From the NCBI GenBank assembly GCA_963693305.1, contig OY855906.1, positions 22,721,789 to 22,785,788 of the forward strand: DNA of 64,000 nucleotides, in the 5' to 3' direction. The translations under genes were made by a program, and so were the position numbers. The DNA is from Meandrina meandrites. Its lineage: Eukaryota; Cnidaria; Anthozoa; Scleractinia; Meandrinidae. The first letter of the stretch is position 1, and each line of letters starts with the position of its first letter. Under the pieces are notes generated by a model. The model searched no databases and was not told the DNA's origin. It saw only the letters and a list, made by a program, of their open reading frames with translations. Positions 50,721-61,263 of the stretch are shown here, in pieces.

Positions 50721-53700
50721 GTACAGTGTACATGTTAAATTTAGGAATAATACAAATGAGGCACTGTTCATGATCAGTTTATGTGATATAGGGCAGCTGG
50801 TAGGATTTGCAGTGATGCCCAGGGGGGTACTGGAAGTATAGATGACGGGGGGGTCCAACGGAGCTTTTTTTTTGCAAACACAAAAAATACACAAGTTAAT
50901 ATGCATCTTTGGCTGCGGATGGCTTGGATTGCAATGGATTGCAGCTTGAAAAATGAAGGCTTAACTTTTCAAAAAAACATAGGCACGCTAAGCATGCAGG
51001 AGTTATTTTTTCAATTGATTGGGTGGCTTAAGGTAGACCTGGGTGTTAGTCCTGTTGGGATGGTCTATTTCATGGGTTGAGCTATTTGTGCATGGTTCAT
51101 GTGCACGGTCTATCGTGCCGACTAAGAGCTACTTTTGGAAAAATAACTCAAAAACAATTTAAAAAGAAATTGTGCAAACGTCCTAAAATTAGGCTGCTTT
51201 CCCTTGTAAATATGACTATGGTGTGCAACCGATCGATCGAACCATACCGTTGAAGACAATAAATACGTCAGTAATTTCTTCAAAAGTAAACAGAAAAAAA
51301 TATCTGGTAGTCACTTTTAAGGTTACCTTGATGTTTAACTATCCATCCCCTTTCATTCCAAGCCGAAAGAAAACCGCTAAGTACATCAGAACATGGATTG
51401 AAAACTGTTTTCAACATTTACCGTAAACATGATCACAAAATCGCAAACACGCTCTCTAAGAAAGCCAAATTGACCCAGAAATTGCAAACGAATAGCCAGA
51501 TGGAACAAGAACAAAGTATTTTCAGGTTTCTGAAATGGCTCCGTTATTTTCATCACAGAAACCTTTCTGCAAGCAATTACGTGTTTCTTTCGACGAACGC
51601 GAGAAACAAACAACTCTAGTCACCAGTGCATTTCGGCCAAACCACGTGACGATTTTACTTGGACTGGAAGCAGAAACGTGATATTCCCATGGCCGTGCTA
51701 AAAATAGCTTTCGATGAAGTTGTGTGACACGCTTGACTGCACACCCCAAAAGCTACTCTTCCTTTCAGCCGTTGTTTTTTGCGTGACGAGCCCAAACAAC
51801 GGCTACAAAAAGCTGGCTGTCTTTTTTCTTTTGCCTATGAGTAAACGTAACTGCAACCGCTTTGCGTTGGGAATATTAAATACACTAAAAAGGTATTGCG
51901 TCAGCCATGGAATGCGCTGACGTTGCAGCTTTCACTTTCTGTACGTGACAAACAAGATTATGTTTACTTTGCATGCTTATTTCGCCAGAAGGGACGGTCG
52001 CTAATTTGTTTGCAATTTTGCGACTATTTCTTGTCGGTTTAGCCAGTTGAAGTGAATCTTTTGGCTGTTTCATCGAGGCGAGTTCAGAGATCTGAAGAAA
52101 ATAAATTTGGCCGACGTAAACACTTGCAAGCATTACGTCATTGGTACGGAAATAACCGCATTGCACCGCCATACTACTAAAGATAGCCATCAACAATGCG
52201 AAGCTTGAAACGCGAGACTCGCACAATGACTACTATACCTTCCTACGGCCCTCACTCACGGCACAAATGATGATTTTCTCTTGCTGTTCCATCCAACCAC
52301 GTTGTCAAAACGACAAAACGTGCCCTTGTAACATCATCACGTCATGAGCTTTTCAAACGATCGTACAATAAATAACTCATGACCACCCATGTGAAGTCCT
52401 ACTATTCCTAAGCAGGAAACGTCGAACCGTCTCCGGCCACATTCCAACCTCACGAAAATACCAATTATTTGGCAACTCTCAAACCCAAATAAATGCACGT
52501 GCCTCGATCTATTGCAATTACGTTCTTAATTTGGGAGGAAAATCTTGAGAGATTTGTGGTCGCTTGTGTTATTACTTAGCCAAACCTCCTACTAATAGGA
52601 AAACTACTAATGCTATACTTTTAACCGAGAGAAAACAGTTTAAACACCGCGCGGTTAGAATCGCAAAGATTTCTCGTTTAATTTCTTTAACACTCGCCCT
52701 TACAAACAACCCACAGTGCATCACTTTGTTCCATTTGGGGACCAAAACAAAACGTTGCGCAAACCCGGAACACTGACAATAAAAATGGAAGTCACAACAT
52801 TTATTCTCAATACACATATTTATTCTACTCAAAAACATCATAAAATTTAAAATAAAGTGGTCAACAAATACTATACCCATATTCTGTCGTCAACTGAACT
52901 AGTTGATTCGGTAAACCGAGAGAATCACCTTCACCACCATCAAATTTCCAAACACTTTTCGGTTTCAGAACCCACACAGAATGTTCTCACCCAAAGCTAC
53001 ATAAAAATCAAGAACTGGAATAGAGACTTCAGACCAACACGGCCCAATAAGGTTGAATCTATATCAAAACAAAAATGCCCGTACCTTGAACCGAAAACAA
53101 ATTATTCATAAAAACGATCCATATATACAAGTCGCAATTTGATTGGTCCTTGATAGAATCCCAAATCTGATTGGTGTGAAATACATACATGAATGATCCA
53201 CCCAACCATCCACCATCCACCCACTTAATAGCCAAATACGTCTTCACGCCGACTAAGAGTTATTTTTTTGAAAAAAATAACTCAAAAATAAATCAATATT
53301 TATAGCTTTAAAGCTTTAGTTTGATTTCTATCTGCAAATTAAGGTCATGTCTTCCTTTAGATGTTCAAAGATAATGTTTTTTCTTGGGTTAAGTTGCCTA
53401 CGGCACTAATTACAGTGTATGTTAGCCCTGTCTTTTACCAAACCATACTTCTACAAATTATAAATTAACACTAAAATTTTTTGCCAAAATTAAGGTCTGA
53501 GTAATTAAATTGTCACCCATGATATTAATATTTTATACTTACGCCACTCCTTCATGCAGCTGTACATGTGATATTTAGTGCATTGTTTTACTGCTCACAC
53601 ATCTCTTACAATTAAAGTTATCAAAAATTCAAACAAAATTCATTAATGAGTGAAGCAAACCACTTTTTTCATTTTTTCATTCTGGGTCAATTTCACGTTC

Positions 53701-53862
53701 GATGTAACAACAAGATTACTTTACTGTAAGAATGATATTACATGTATACTTTTTGTAAAAAATTTTGAGGAGAGACTTTTAGTAAGCCATGTTGACATAG
53801 ATTCACATCAAGTTAGTTGATGTTCATTCCTGTAAAGTAGGACAGTATGACTGATCTGTAAA
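50721..53862. other. Long non-coding interval
   Basis: No exon supported. Short direct repeats that each form a small hairpin (CCGACTAAGAG then a T/A-rich stem ending TAACTC) occur at about 51118 and 53250. Several small open frames around 51.4-52.2 kb have no domain. Confidence 0.35.
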
Positions 53863-54922
53863 GGTCACCACACATGAGGTGACTGGTCACAGGGACCGGT
53901 CGCAGGGACCAGTCCCTGCGACCAAGTCCCACCGTGTGAACAGGCCAATTTTCGTCAAAAATCCGGTCGCAGGGACTGAATTTTGGTCCCCGAAATCGGT
54001 CCCAAGAATTCAAACTGGTTTGAATTCGTGGGACCAGTCGCAGGGACTGGTCCCCGCAATATTTTGCTTGGTCCCTCGTGTGAACAGGGTCGTGGGACTG
54101 GTCCCTGCGACCAATTAAAAATGAACCAATCGCTGATCAGCATTTTAAGCTCCCACAATTCTGCACGTTCGTGTTTGAAGATGGTGATGCCTGAACAGAG
54201 TAGTGAACAGATTGAACAGAATACTACTGAACAGACTGTTGGCATTAACATTGAAGATTGGAGCGTCACCAGTACACGAATGGTAATTGATTCTTCGTTC
54301 ATAAGAAACTGGCAATTCTTCGTCTTGCATCATCATCAGGAGCAACAGAGTCTTTTTCTTCGCAGCTCTCGAAGCCATTTTTACTCGATGAAAACAAAGT
54401 TCCCGCCAAATTTTCTCACTAGCTGTGGCTAGCATGTTTTTGCGCCATTTCATGAAGAGAATGCGTGACATCCGGTTTATGTTATGCAAATTTGATCGGA
54501 TGTTTTTTTCAGCTAGCCTGGAGAATACTATACTTTTGCAGTGTTTGATGAAATGATGCAATTTTTTTTTTCAGGTATAAAAACACCGAAAGGAAACCTG
54601 ATATCAAAATTATAAAATACGAGCGGATTTCGAACATTGTCAACATTCCATGTTTTAAAACAATTGTTGAACACAGTCCAGTAAGCACACTCAGATATGA
54701 ACAATAATAATAATAATAATAATAATAATAATCTCCACAAGGTGATTATCTTGTTTTACATATTGAAAACGTCATAAATACTGCTATCTTGCTGCGAAAC
54801 AGGTCCCAGCGTGTGAACCCTTCAAGGGACTGGTCCCCGCGACTCATTCCATCATGTAAACTCTACAGGGGACCAGTCCCTGCGACCAGTCCCTGCGACT
54901 GGTCCCCTCGTGTGTGGCGACC
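53863..54922. mobile_element. TTAA-type non-autonomous DNA transposon with GTCCC-rich subterminal repeats
   Basis: Left end GGTCACCACACATGAGGTGA and right end ...CTCGTGTGTGGCGACC are inverted repeats; the flanks are TAAA (53859) and TTAA (54923). Both subterminal regions are crowded with GGGACCAGTCGCAGGGAC-like boxes in both orientations (53880-54115 and 54800-54905). It includes an (AAT)n tract at about 54703-54731. No transposase is seen. Confidence 0.75.
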
Positions 54923-55269
54923 TTAAACAAACATTTTTTCCTTTTTGTTAAGTTCATAACATGTAAATACAAATCCTTAATTTACCAGCAGAGGATTCTG
55001 TCTTTTTCATAGCCATAGCTCTTTAAAACTCTTGTGAATAAAACTTTTCAAGATGCTATTGAAACTTCATCAGTTATAGAACAATAATATCTATGGTGAA
55101 TGTTATGAAATAGTTCAGACATTTCCTTTTCCTCTTATTGATTATTTCATGTATGATTGCATATAGCAGTGGATAAACACCTATAGTGAATGTTTGAGTG
55201 ATGAGATAATTTTAATTTTTATTTTCTTGTCAAGTTATTGAGTAACCATTTTCTTTATGATTGCTGCAG

Positions 55270-55305
55270 GTATGAATGCATATGGCAGGAGACAAACCGT
55301 CAGTG
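55270..55305 (+). CDS. 36-bp mini-exon a
   Basis: CTGCAG acceptor, 36 bp, GTGATT donor. In phase 1 it reads GMNAYGRRQTVS with no stop. Symmetric, so it could be included or skipped without frame change. Confidence 0.35.
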
Positions 55306-55652
55306 GTGATTACTGCAGGTATGAATGCATGACAGTGGACAAACTCAATGGTGAGTTTTTGAATAATGGGGGGGGGGGTCCTAAAGAAAATGTTTAGTGA
55401 TTACTGATACATTCTCAATTTAACTTAAGGTAGAAATTTCATCATTATAATGTCTTTTTCATAGCCATAGCTGTTTAAAAATTTTGTGAAAAAAACTTTT
55501 CAAGATGCTATTGAACCTTCTTCAGTTATGAACAATAATTTGATCTACACTTGTTGACTTTTATTTTCAGGCCTAACACAATTGTGGATCGTATGCAGAT
55601 CAGAGTCACAGATGCACAGACATTTCCCTTTTCTTCTTTTTGATTTCTTCAG

Positions 55653-55688
55653 GTATGAATGCATATGGTCATGGACAAACACTCGATG
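55653..55688 (+). CDS. 36-bp mini-exon b
   Basis: TTCTTCAG acceptor, 36 bp, GTGAAT donor; phase-1 translation GMNAYGHGQTLD. Same size and phase as mini-exon a. Confidence 0.35.
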
Positions 55689-55917
55689 GTGAATGTTCGA
55701 GTGATGAGATATTTTTATGGCTTCTTGTCCAGTTATTAAGTGACCAATTTGTTTTTCATTACTGCAGGTATGAATGGGTATGGGCAGAACATGTGAAATG
55801 ACAGAAATGGTGAGTGTTTTAATGATTTGGAGGGGGCCTAGGGGTCATAAGGAAAATTTTTAGTGATACATTCTCAATTAAAGTTAAGGGAGAAATTTAA
55901 TTATAATGTCTTTTCAG

Positions 55918-56042
55918 GCCTAACACAATTGTGTGACGCATGCAGTTCAGAGTCCCAAATGCACAGACATATGTACCAACAGATTTGGATTGGTACTGAT
56001 AAAACAGGAGTACAGTCATCTCCCTTTTCCAGTGCTGATTAG
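55918..56042 (+). CDS. LTQL-type candidate terminal exon, copy 1
   Basis: CTTTTCAG acceptor; in phase 1 it opens GLTQLCDACSSESQMHRH and ends FSSAD with TAG at 56040-56042 (41 codons). A more diverged version at 55571 reads GLTQLWIVCRSESQMHRH and stays open to a TGA at 55690-55692. Confidence 0.35.
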
Positions 56043-56242
56043 TAACAACAGTTTTAGAACTTACATGTAATTCAGAAAGACAGTGACTGGCTTTTTCCAG
56101 AAGGTAATGTTAAAATAAACTATTCATCCTTTAATGTAATTTAATGAGATTCATTGTAATGTAACACCGGTTAATTAAATAATTAAGGCCTGAATTGAAG
56201 TTAAGAAATGGAATCAACCAGAGGTCATTTGCCATTTTTTAG

Positions 56243-56349
56243 CACTGACACAACTATTGGAGTATGCAAATCAGAATCATACATGCAAAGACAGACTGAC
56301 TAATGGATGGAAAAGCAGAGATGAAAGCCAGACAGTTGATGCCTTCATT
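56243..56349 (+). CDS. LTQL-type internal exon with consensus donor
   Basis: TTTTTTAG acceptor, 107 bp, and a perfect GTAAGT donor at 56350. Reads ALTQLLEYANQNHTCKDRLT and ends ESQTVDAFI. Homologous to the other LTQL exons but diverged and spliced onwards in phase 0. Confidence 0.4.
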
Positions 56350-56702
56350 GTAAGTATAGTAATAGTGTATTGATGACAACTTTGAAAAATGGCAAAGGAG
56401 CTAATGGAGACCTTCTTAGCTATATATATTCCTTGTATCAATGATGTGATGATCGTGGCAGAATGATTATTTTATCAAGTTCATAGAGTCATATTTAGGA
56501 ACACAGATCGTCAAGTTATTATTCTTGAAATGATGTTATGAAATAGTTCAGACATTTCCTTTTCTTCTTATTGATTATTTCATGTATGATTGCATACAGC
56601 AGTGGATAAACACCTATGGTGAATGTTTGAGTGATGAGATAATTTTAATTTTTATTTTCATGTCAAGTTATTGAGTAACCATTTTCTTTATAATTGCTGC
56701 AG

Positions 56703-56738
56703 GTATGAATGCATATGGCAGGAGACAAACATTCAGTG
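56703..56738 (+). CDS. 36-bp mini-exon c (copy of a)
   Basis: The duplicate of mini-exon a in the second tandem unit, with two base differences; reads GMNAYGRRQTFS. Confidence 0.35.
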
Positions 56739-57089
56739 GTGATTACTGCAGGTATGAATGCATGACAGTGGACAAACTCAATGGTGAGTTTTTGAATAAT
56801 GGGGGGGGGGGGGGGTCCTAAAGAAAATGTTTAGTGATTACTGATACATTCTCAATTTAACTTAAGGTAGAAATTTCATCATTATACTGTCTTTTTCATA
56901 GCCATAGCTGTTTAAAAATTTTGTGAAAAAAACTTTTCAAGATGCTATTGAACCTTCTTCAGTTATGAACAATAATTTGATCTACACGTGTTGACTTTTC
57001 TTTTCAGGCCTAACATAATTGTGGATCGTATGCAGATCAGAGTCACAGATGCACAGACATTTCCCTTTTCTTCTTTTTGATTTCTTCAG

Positions 57090-57125
57090 GTATGAATGCA
57101 TATGGTCATGGACAAACACTCGATG
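57090..57125 (+). CDS. 36-bp mini-exon d (copy of b)
   Basis: The duplicate of mini-exon b; identical peptide GMNAYGHGQTLD. Confidence 0.35.
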
Positions 57126-57354
57126 GTGAATGCTCGAGTGATGAGATATTTTTATGGCTTCTTGTCCAGTTATTAAGAGACCAATTTGTTTTTCATTACT
57201 GCAGGTATGAATGCGTATGGGTAGAATGTGTGAAATGACAGAAATGGTGAATGTTTGAATGATTTGGAGGGGGCCTAGGGGTCATAAGGAAAATTTTTAG
57301 TGATACATTCTCAATTAAAGTTAAGGGAGAAATTTAATTATAATGTCTTTTCAG

Positions 57355-57479
57355 GCCTAACACAATTGTGTGACGCATGCAGTTCAGAGTCCCAAATGCA
57401 CAGACATGTGTACCAACGGATTTGGATTGGTACTGATAAAACAGGAGTACAGTCATCTCCCTTTTGCAGTGCTGATTAG
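57355..57479 (+). CDS. LTQL-type candidate terminal exon, copy 2
   Basis: Tandem copy of 55918-56042; same length and open frame, three residue changes (HVYQR; FCSAD), TAG at 57477-57479. A sister copy at 57008 has an in-frame TAA at its third complete codon, and another at 57690 is open. Confidence 0.35.
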
Positions 57480-57560
57480 TAACAACAGTTTTAGAACTTA
57501 CATGTAATTCAGAAAGACAGTGACTGGCTTTTTCCAGAAGGTAATGTTAAAATAAATAGT

Positions 57561-58684
57561 TTATTACCCACAAAGAGCTGAAGAGCCATAGCTCTTTGTA
57601 AAACTCTCATGAATAAGACTTTTCAAGATGCTATTGCAACTTCCTCATTTATAGAACAATAATTTGATCTACACTTGTTGACTTTTCAGGCCTAACACAA
57701 TTGTGGATCGTATTCAGATCAGAGTCACAAACACACAGACATTTTCCTTTCCTGGTTTTTGATTACTTCAGGTATGAAGCATATGGCAGGCATGAATGCA
57801 ATTCTTTGATATTAATGAGCATTATGGTGTGCCGGTAGTAGGCAATACTGCCGATAAGCCAAAGCCCCCTGGGTATACACCCTTTAAAAGGAGTTTTGGG
57901 AGGGTTCCCACTGGAATGCAATTCTAATGGTTCTACTAATCAAAGCACAACTTAAATAGAGCAAGTGCTCTGATTGCTTAATTCAGGAACTGCAGTAAGG
58001 GACCTTGAAGTTCTCGCATAAAAGAAATGTTAATTTATTGAGTTACAAATCCACTTCGAGGTTTGCCTTGCACATGATTGCTTACTTCATTCTTACAGTA
58101 GCACTTACCGCTCATGTAATGCACACTGTGGTATTTACTATTTGTTAAATGTTAGCTAGTTCAAGTCACTTTCCATTTGATTTATTTATAAAAACTGAGG
58201 AACAAGGCAAACTAATAAAATATGTTTATTCATCATAGGCATAAGGATCAAGGATTTTCAAGAAAGCATTACTTACAAGCATGTCTTAAGTTGACTCGGC
58301 TAACAAGTGTATAATCATATATAAAATTCTGCATTACAACATTGGTGAGTTGTAATGATTTATTGATGCAATTGAAAATTATTACAAAACATGTAATCCT
58401 ACTTTCTCCAGTACTGAAACTGTTTACAAGTTAAGCAAGTGTTTTTAGAATATTCTTGGCTTTTGAAATGATGATTAGAATTTTTTTTATTTACAGGCAT
58501 TGATATCATGCGATACCAACTGTGAATGCAATTGGAAACTGAACTTTTGAAGGCAGCTTGAGTAGTAATTGTAACAGTCACAGGTGGATGTCTAGTCACT
58601 GCTAGTTTTAGAACCTCTCTAGCTAAGGACAGATTTTGTATTGTTTCAATAATGTTATAAAATGTTTATGCTAGTCAAACATAA
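57561..58684. other. Region after the exon cluster
   Basis: Contains a further diverged LTQL/mini-exon copy (about 57690-57840) and an acceptor-like TTATTTACAG at 58487-58496 followed by a short open segment (GIDIMRYQL then stop). Otherwise no feature. Confidence 0.3.
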
Positions 58685-60956
58685 ATTGAAGGGGCAAGGG
58701 CAAGAATCACAGATTGAGTTTTTGGCGAAATTGAAAATTGTCAAAAACAACTCCAAAACTCGCATGTGGCTTTGTTTACATGTGTTAAACACTGTCCTGC
58801 ATTTATTTTCGCTAGTTTGAGCTTGTTCTTGGAGAAAAAAAAAAGAGAAAATTACTATTAGCGAATCATTGTTCCAGAACGAATCTAAATGTTTATGCTG
58901 GTTTCATTGTTCGGAGTAACAAAAGGTTTTTTGTTTCTCTTCCTGTTTTTGTAATTCAGTTGGGAGATCTGGAAAGCAAATATTGTGACGTAAGCTTTTC
59001 GCGCGCAAAGCCTCTTCAGATTTTAATCGGACAAGTCGAATGCTCACCTTCGCGCATGAAGTGCACTTCTCTCCACTGATTCTCGCTTATTTGACATATA
59101 TTTGCGCCCGTCTGGTGGTAGAAGGACATCATAAAGTCTGAATACCCGCAAGATCGCTAGCGAGCCTCAAAGAAGCGAGGTTCGTTTGTTCCATGATCGG
59201 GACTCTGATTCCAGACGGAAAGAGTTTAAACGCCCTTCTCTTCCAAACCAAGTTCACCTTCGTTTGTTTGGGCTCATTTGCCATGATTTGGCGTGTTGAA
59301 TGTTTGGAAATGAAGACTGGCTTTTAGACTGAGTCTATAATTTTCTGTTGAATTTTGAGCGTAGGACTGTCCGTGTCGAAGAAACTCAGGGATATCCCAT
59401 AATAATCTTTAATGCATTGATCGTGATTATTGCGTTATTTTTGAGCGTGACTTGACAGTCGAGCGAAAGGCGTGGCGGCAAAGTCAGTCTTCATTCATTT
59501 CACGTGTGCGAAACGCGGCTTTCGCGATATATTCATAGTATGCGCGCCCAAAAAGAACAGAATAGGAGCTTACTGCAAGTCAAGCGGAATGAAAATCAAC
59601 CGTTTAGATTTTGTGAGTGCACATCATGGAATTCCATTGATTGCTTCATCGCTGTCTGTCGAGAGGAATGAAAGGACAAGACTGAACCCGGGCTCGCATG
59701 TAAGTTTTTTGTTTGTTTAAGCTGACTTGTTCTTTTCCATCGGTTTTCCAGCCGGCTTAAATTCGATTCAGTGTATTCATAACATGCCTGTAGGAGAAAC
59801 AGCCTATTCAGCTTAAAACTAACTTCTTTTGTGTTGTCTGAAAAACCCGTTTTATGAAACCAGACTTTTACTGCCATTTTCGAGCTACCGTGAACGGCTA
59901 ACTTTTTAGCCCGTTTTCTCACGATCTAGCAAAACATTCAAGTTTGTCTAGACAAACTGTCGCGTTTTGCAAGTGAACCAAAGATCAAGATCGCTGTCTC
60001 AGCATTTACCAGAAATATAAAGGCGCCATTTGCTGTCGACATTCATTGAAGAAACATAAAACGTCGACGCAAAAGTTTTCGAAACCTGTGTTTCATGACC
60101 AGATACACACAGGCTGAGTTGCCAAAACTTGACATGTTTACGCTCCAAACGCGACGGTTTGTCTAGGCAAACTTAAATGCTTTATGCGTGAAAATTCGCG
60201 GAAAAAAGTTCGCCGTTCACGGTAGTTCGAAAATGGAAGTATCTTTTTTAGTGAAACGGACTGAATTTGCTTTGCTAACGGCAGTGTTATTCACAAAAAA
60301 TAATCATTTCGCTTAGCGAAATTTACCGCTGAGAAATTTCGAATACGTTTTCTTCCGTAATGATTTTGTAATTCGTCGCGCAGACAAAGCATAAATGGCA
60401 AGCGCTTTGCTGATAGCATCACTAAATTTCAAAGCCTTTTGCAGCATCAGAGTAGCATCTACGAAATGTCACATCTTGCCCTTTTTTTACTTTTCCAGAA
60501 AACAGTGCATGAGAAAGTTTTTTTCATATACCGTAATAGTGTTTTCTTTTTTCACGGATTGCAAAACGTTCACTCTCTAGACACTAATCCTTGACTTTAT
60601 TTAGATACCAACTCATGCCATGCAATTCAAAAGAAGAGATTTCTTTATTTTTGCTAGGATAACCCTATGCTAACCCTAACCTTACCCTAACCCCTAGGGT
60701 TAATTTTTGTAGAGTTAAAACAGTAATCGGTTCAACTTCGCTGATTTCATTGTTTCGCGGAACAAAAGGTTTCTTTCGTCAAAGTCCAGTTTTTGCATGC
60801 ATAATTTTTTGGAAACAAGGCAGACAACAACGGGAAAAAATACAGGACAGTGTTTAACACACGTAAACAAACTCGCATGCGAAATTTGGAGTTGTTTTGA
60901 CAATGTTCAATTTCGCCAAAAACTCAATCTGTGATTCTTGCCCTTGCCCCTTCAAT
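58685..60956. mobile_element. 2.3-kb TIR element with nested hairpin
   Basis: ATTGAAGGGGCAAGGGCAAG at the left is mirrored at the right end; the homology continues about 150 bp (CACAGATTGAGTTTTTGGCG, AACACTGTCCTG). Between them, a second inverted pair (TTTTCGAGCTACCGTGAACGG at 59876 with its mirror near 60215; GTTTGTCTAGACAAAC near 59942 with GTTTGTCTAGGCAAAC near 60157) forms an internal foldback of about 350 bp, probably a nested MITE. No transposase; the ORFs inside are short. Confidence 0.65.
60659..60702. repeat. Short interstitial telomere-like tract
   Basis: About seven imperfect CCCTAA units ending in CCCTAACCCCTAGGGTT, i.e. with an orientation switch at the right edge. It lies inside the 58.7-61.0-kb TIR element. 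Confidence 0.75.
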
Positions 60957-60993
60957 TATTCCCTCAAATAAGATCCTTAGATAAATTTATATT

Positions 60994-61263
60994 TAACAAT
61001 TATTCGCTGAAGGTGAAGTGAATCAGGGTGAATATTCCCTGAGACGTAGTCCAGGGGAATATTCCCTGAGATTCACTTAGCCCGAGGTGAATAATTGTTT
61101 TAGTCTAATTTTCAGAGGTGATATCAAGAACTACAAAATAAAGAACTTAAAAACGGAAACAACAAACACATTATAGCGACATAAACTAGAGCTTTTCGAC
61201 CAATCAAAATGTTCCATTCTTATATTTACCTCTGGAAATTAGACAAAAGAATAAAATTGTTAT
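60994..61263. repeat. Compound hairpin MITE
   Basis: The palindrome 60994-61101 (AACAATTATTC...GGGAATATTCCC...GAATAATTGTT) is followed by a second inverted pair TCTAATTTTCAGAGG / CCTCTGGAAATTAGA (61104 and 61229). The outer AACAATT/AATTGTT ends suggest one small foldback element. Confidence 0.7.

Larger units (their letters stand above)
55101..57560. repeat. 1,433-bp tandem duplication carrying exon-like units
   Basis: TGTTATGAAATAGTTCAGAC occurs at 55101 and 56534. The copies are over 95 percent alike by eye as far as CCAGAAGGTAATGTTAAAATA (first copy about 56097, second about 57535); only the first continues into 56122-56533. Poly-G runs of different length (55368, 56801) sit at the same place in both. 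Confidence 0.9.

Noticed and set aside
51386..52226. Cluster of overlapping small frames on both strands
   Set aside because: None shows a domain, a splice context or a compositional signal that would separate it from chance.
60659..60702. True chromosome end
   Set aside because: The tract is short, imperfect and embedded in a TIR element with sequence continuing on both sides.
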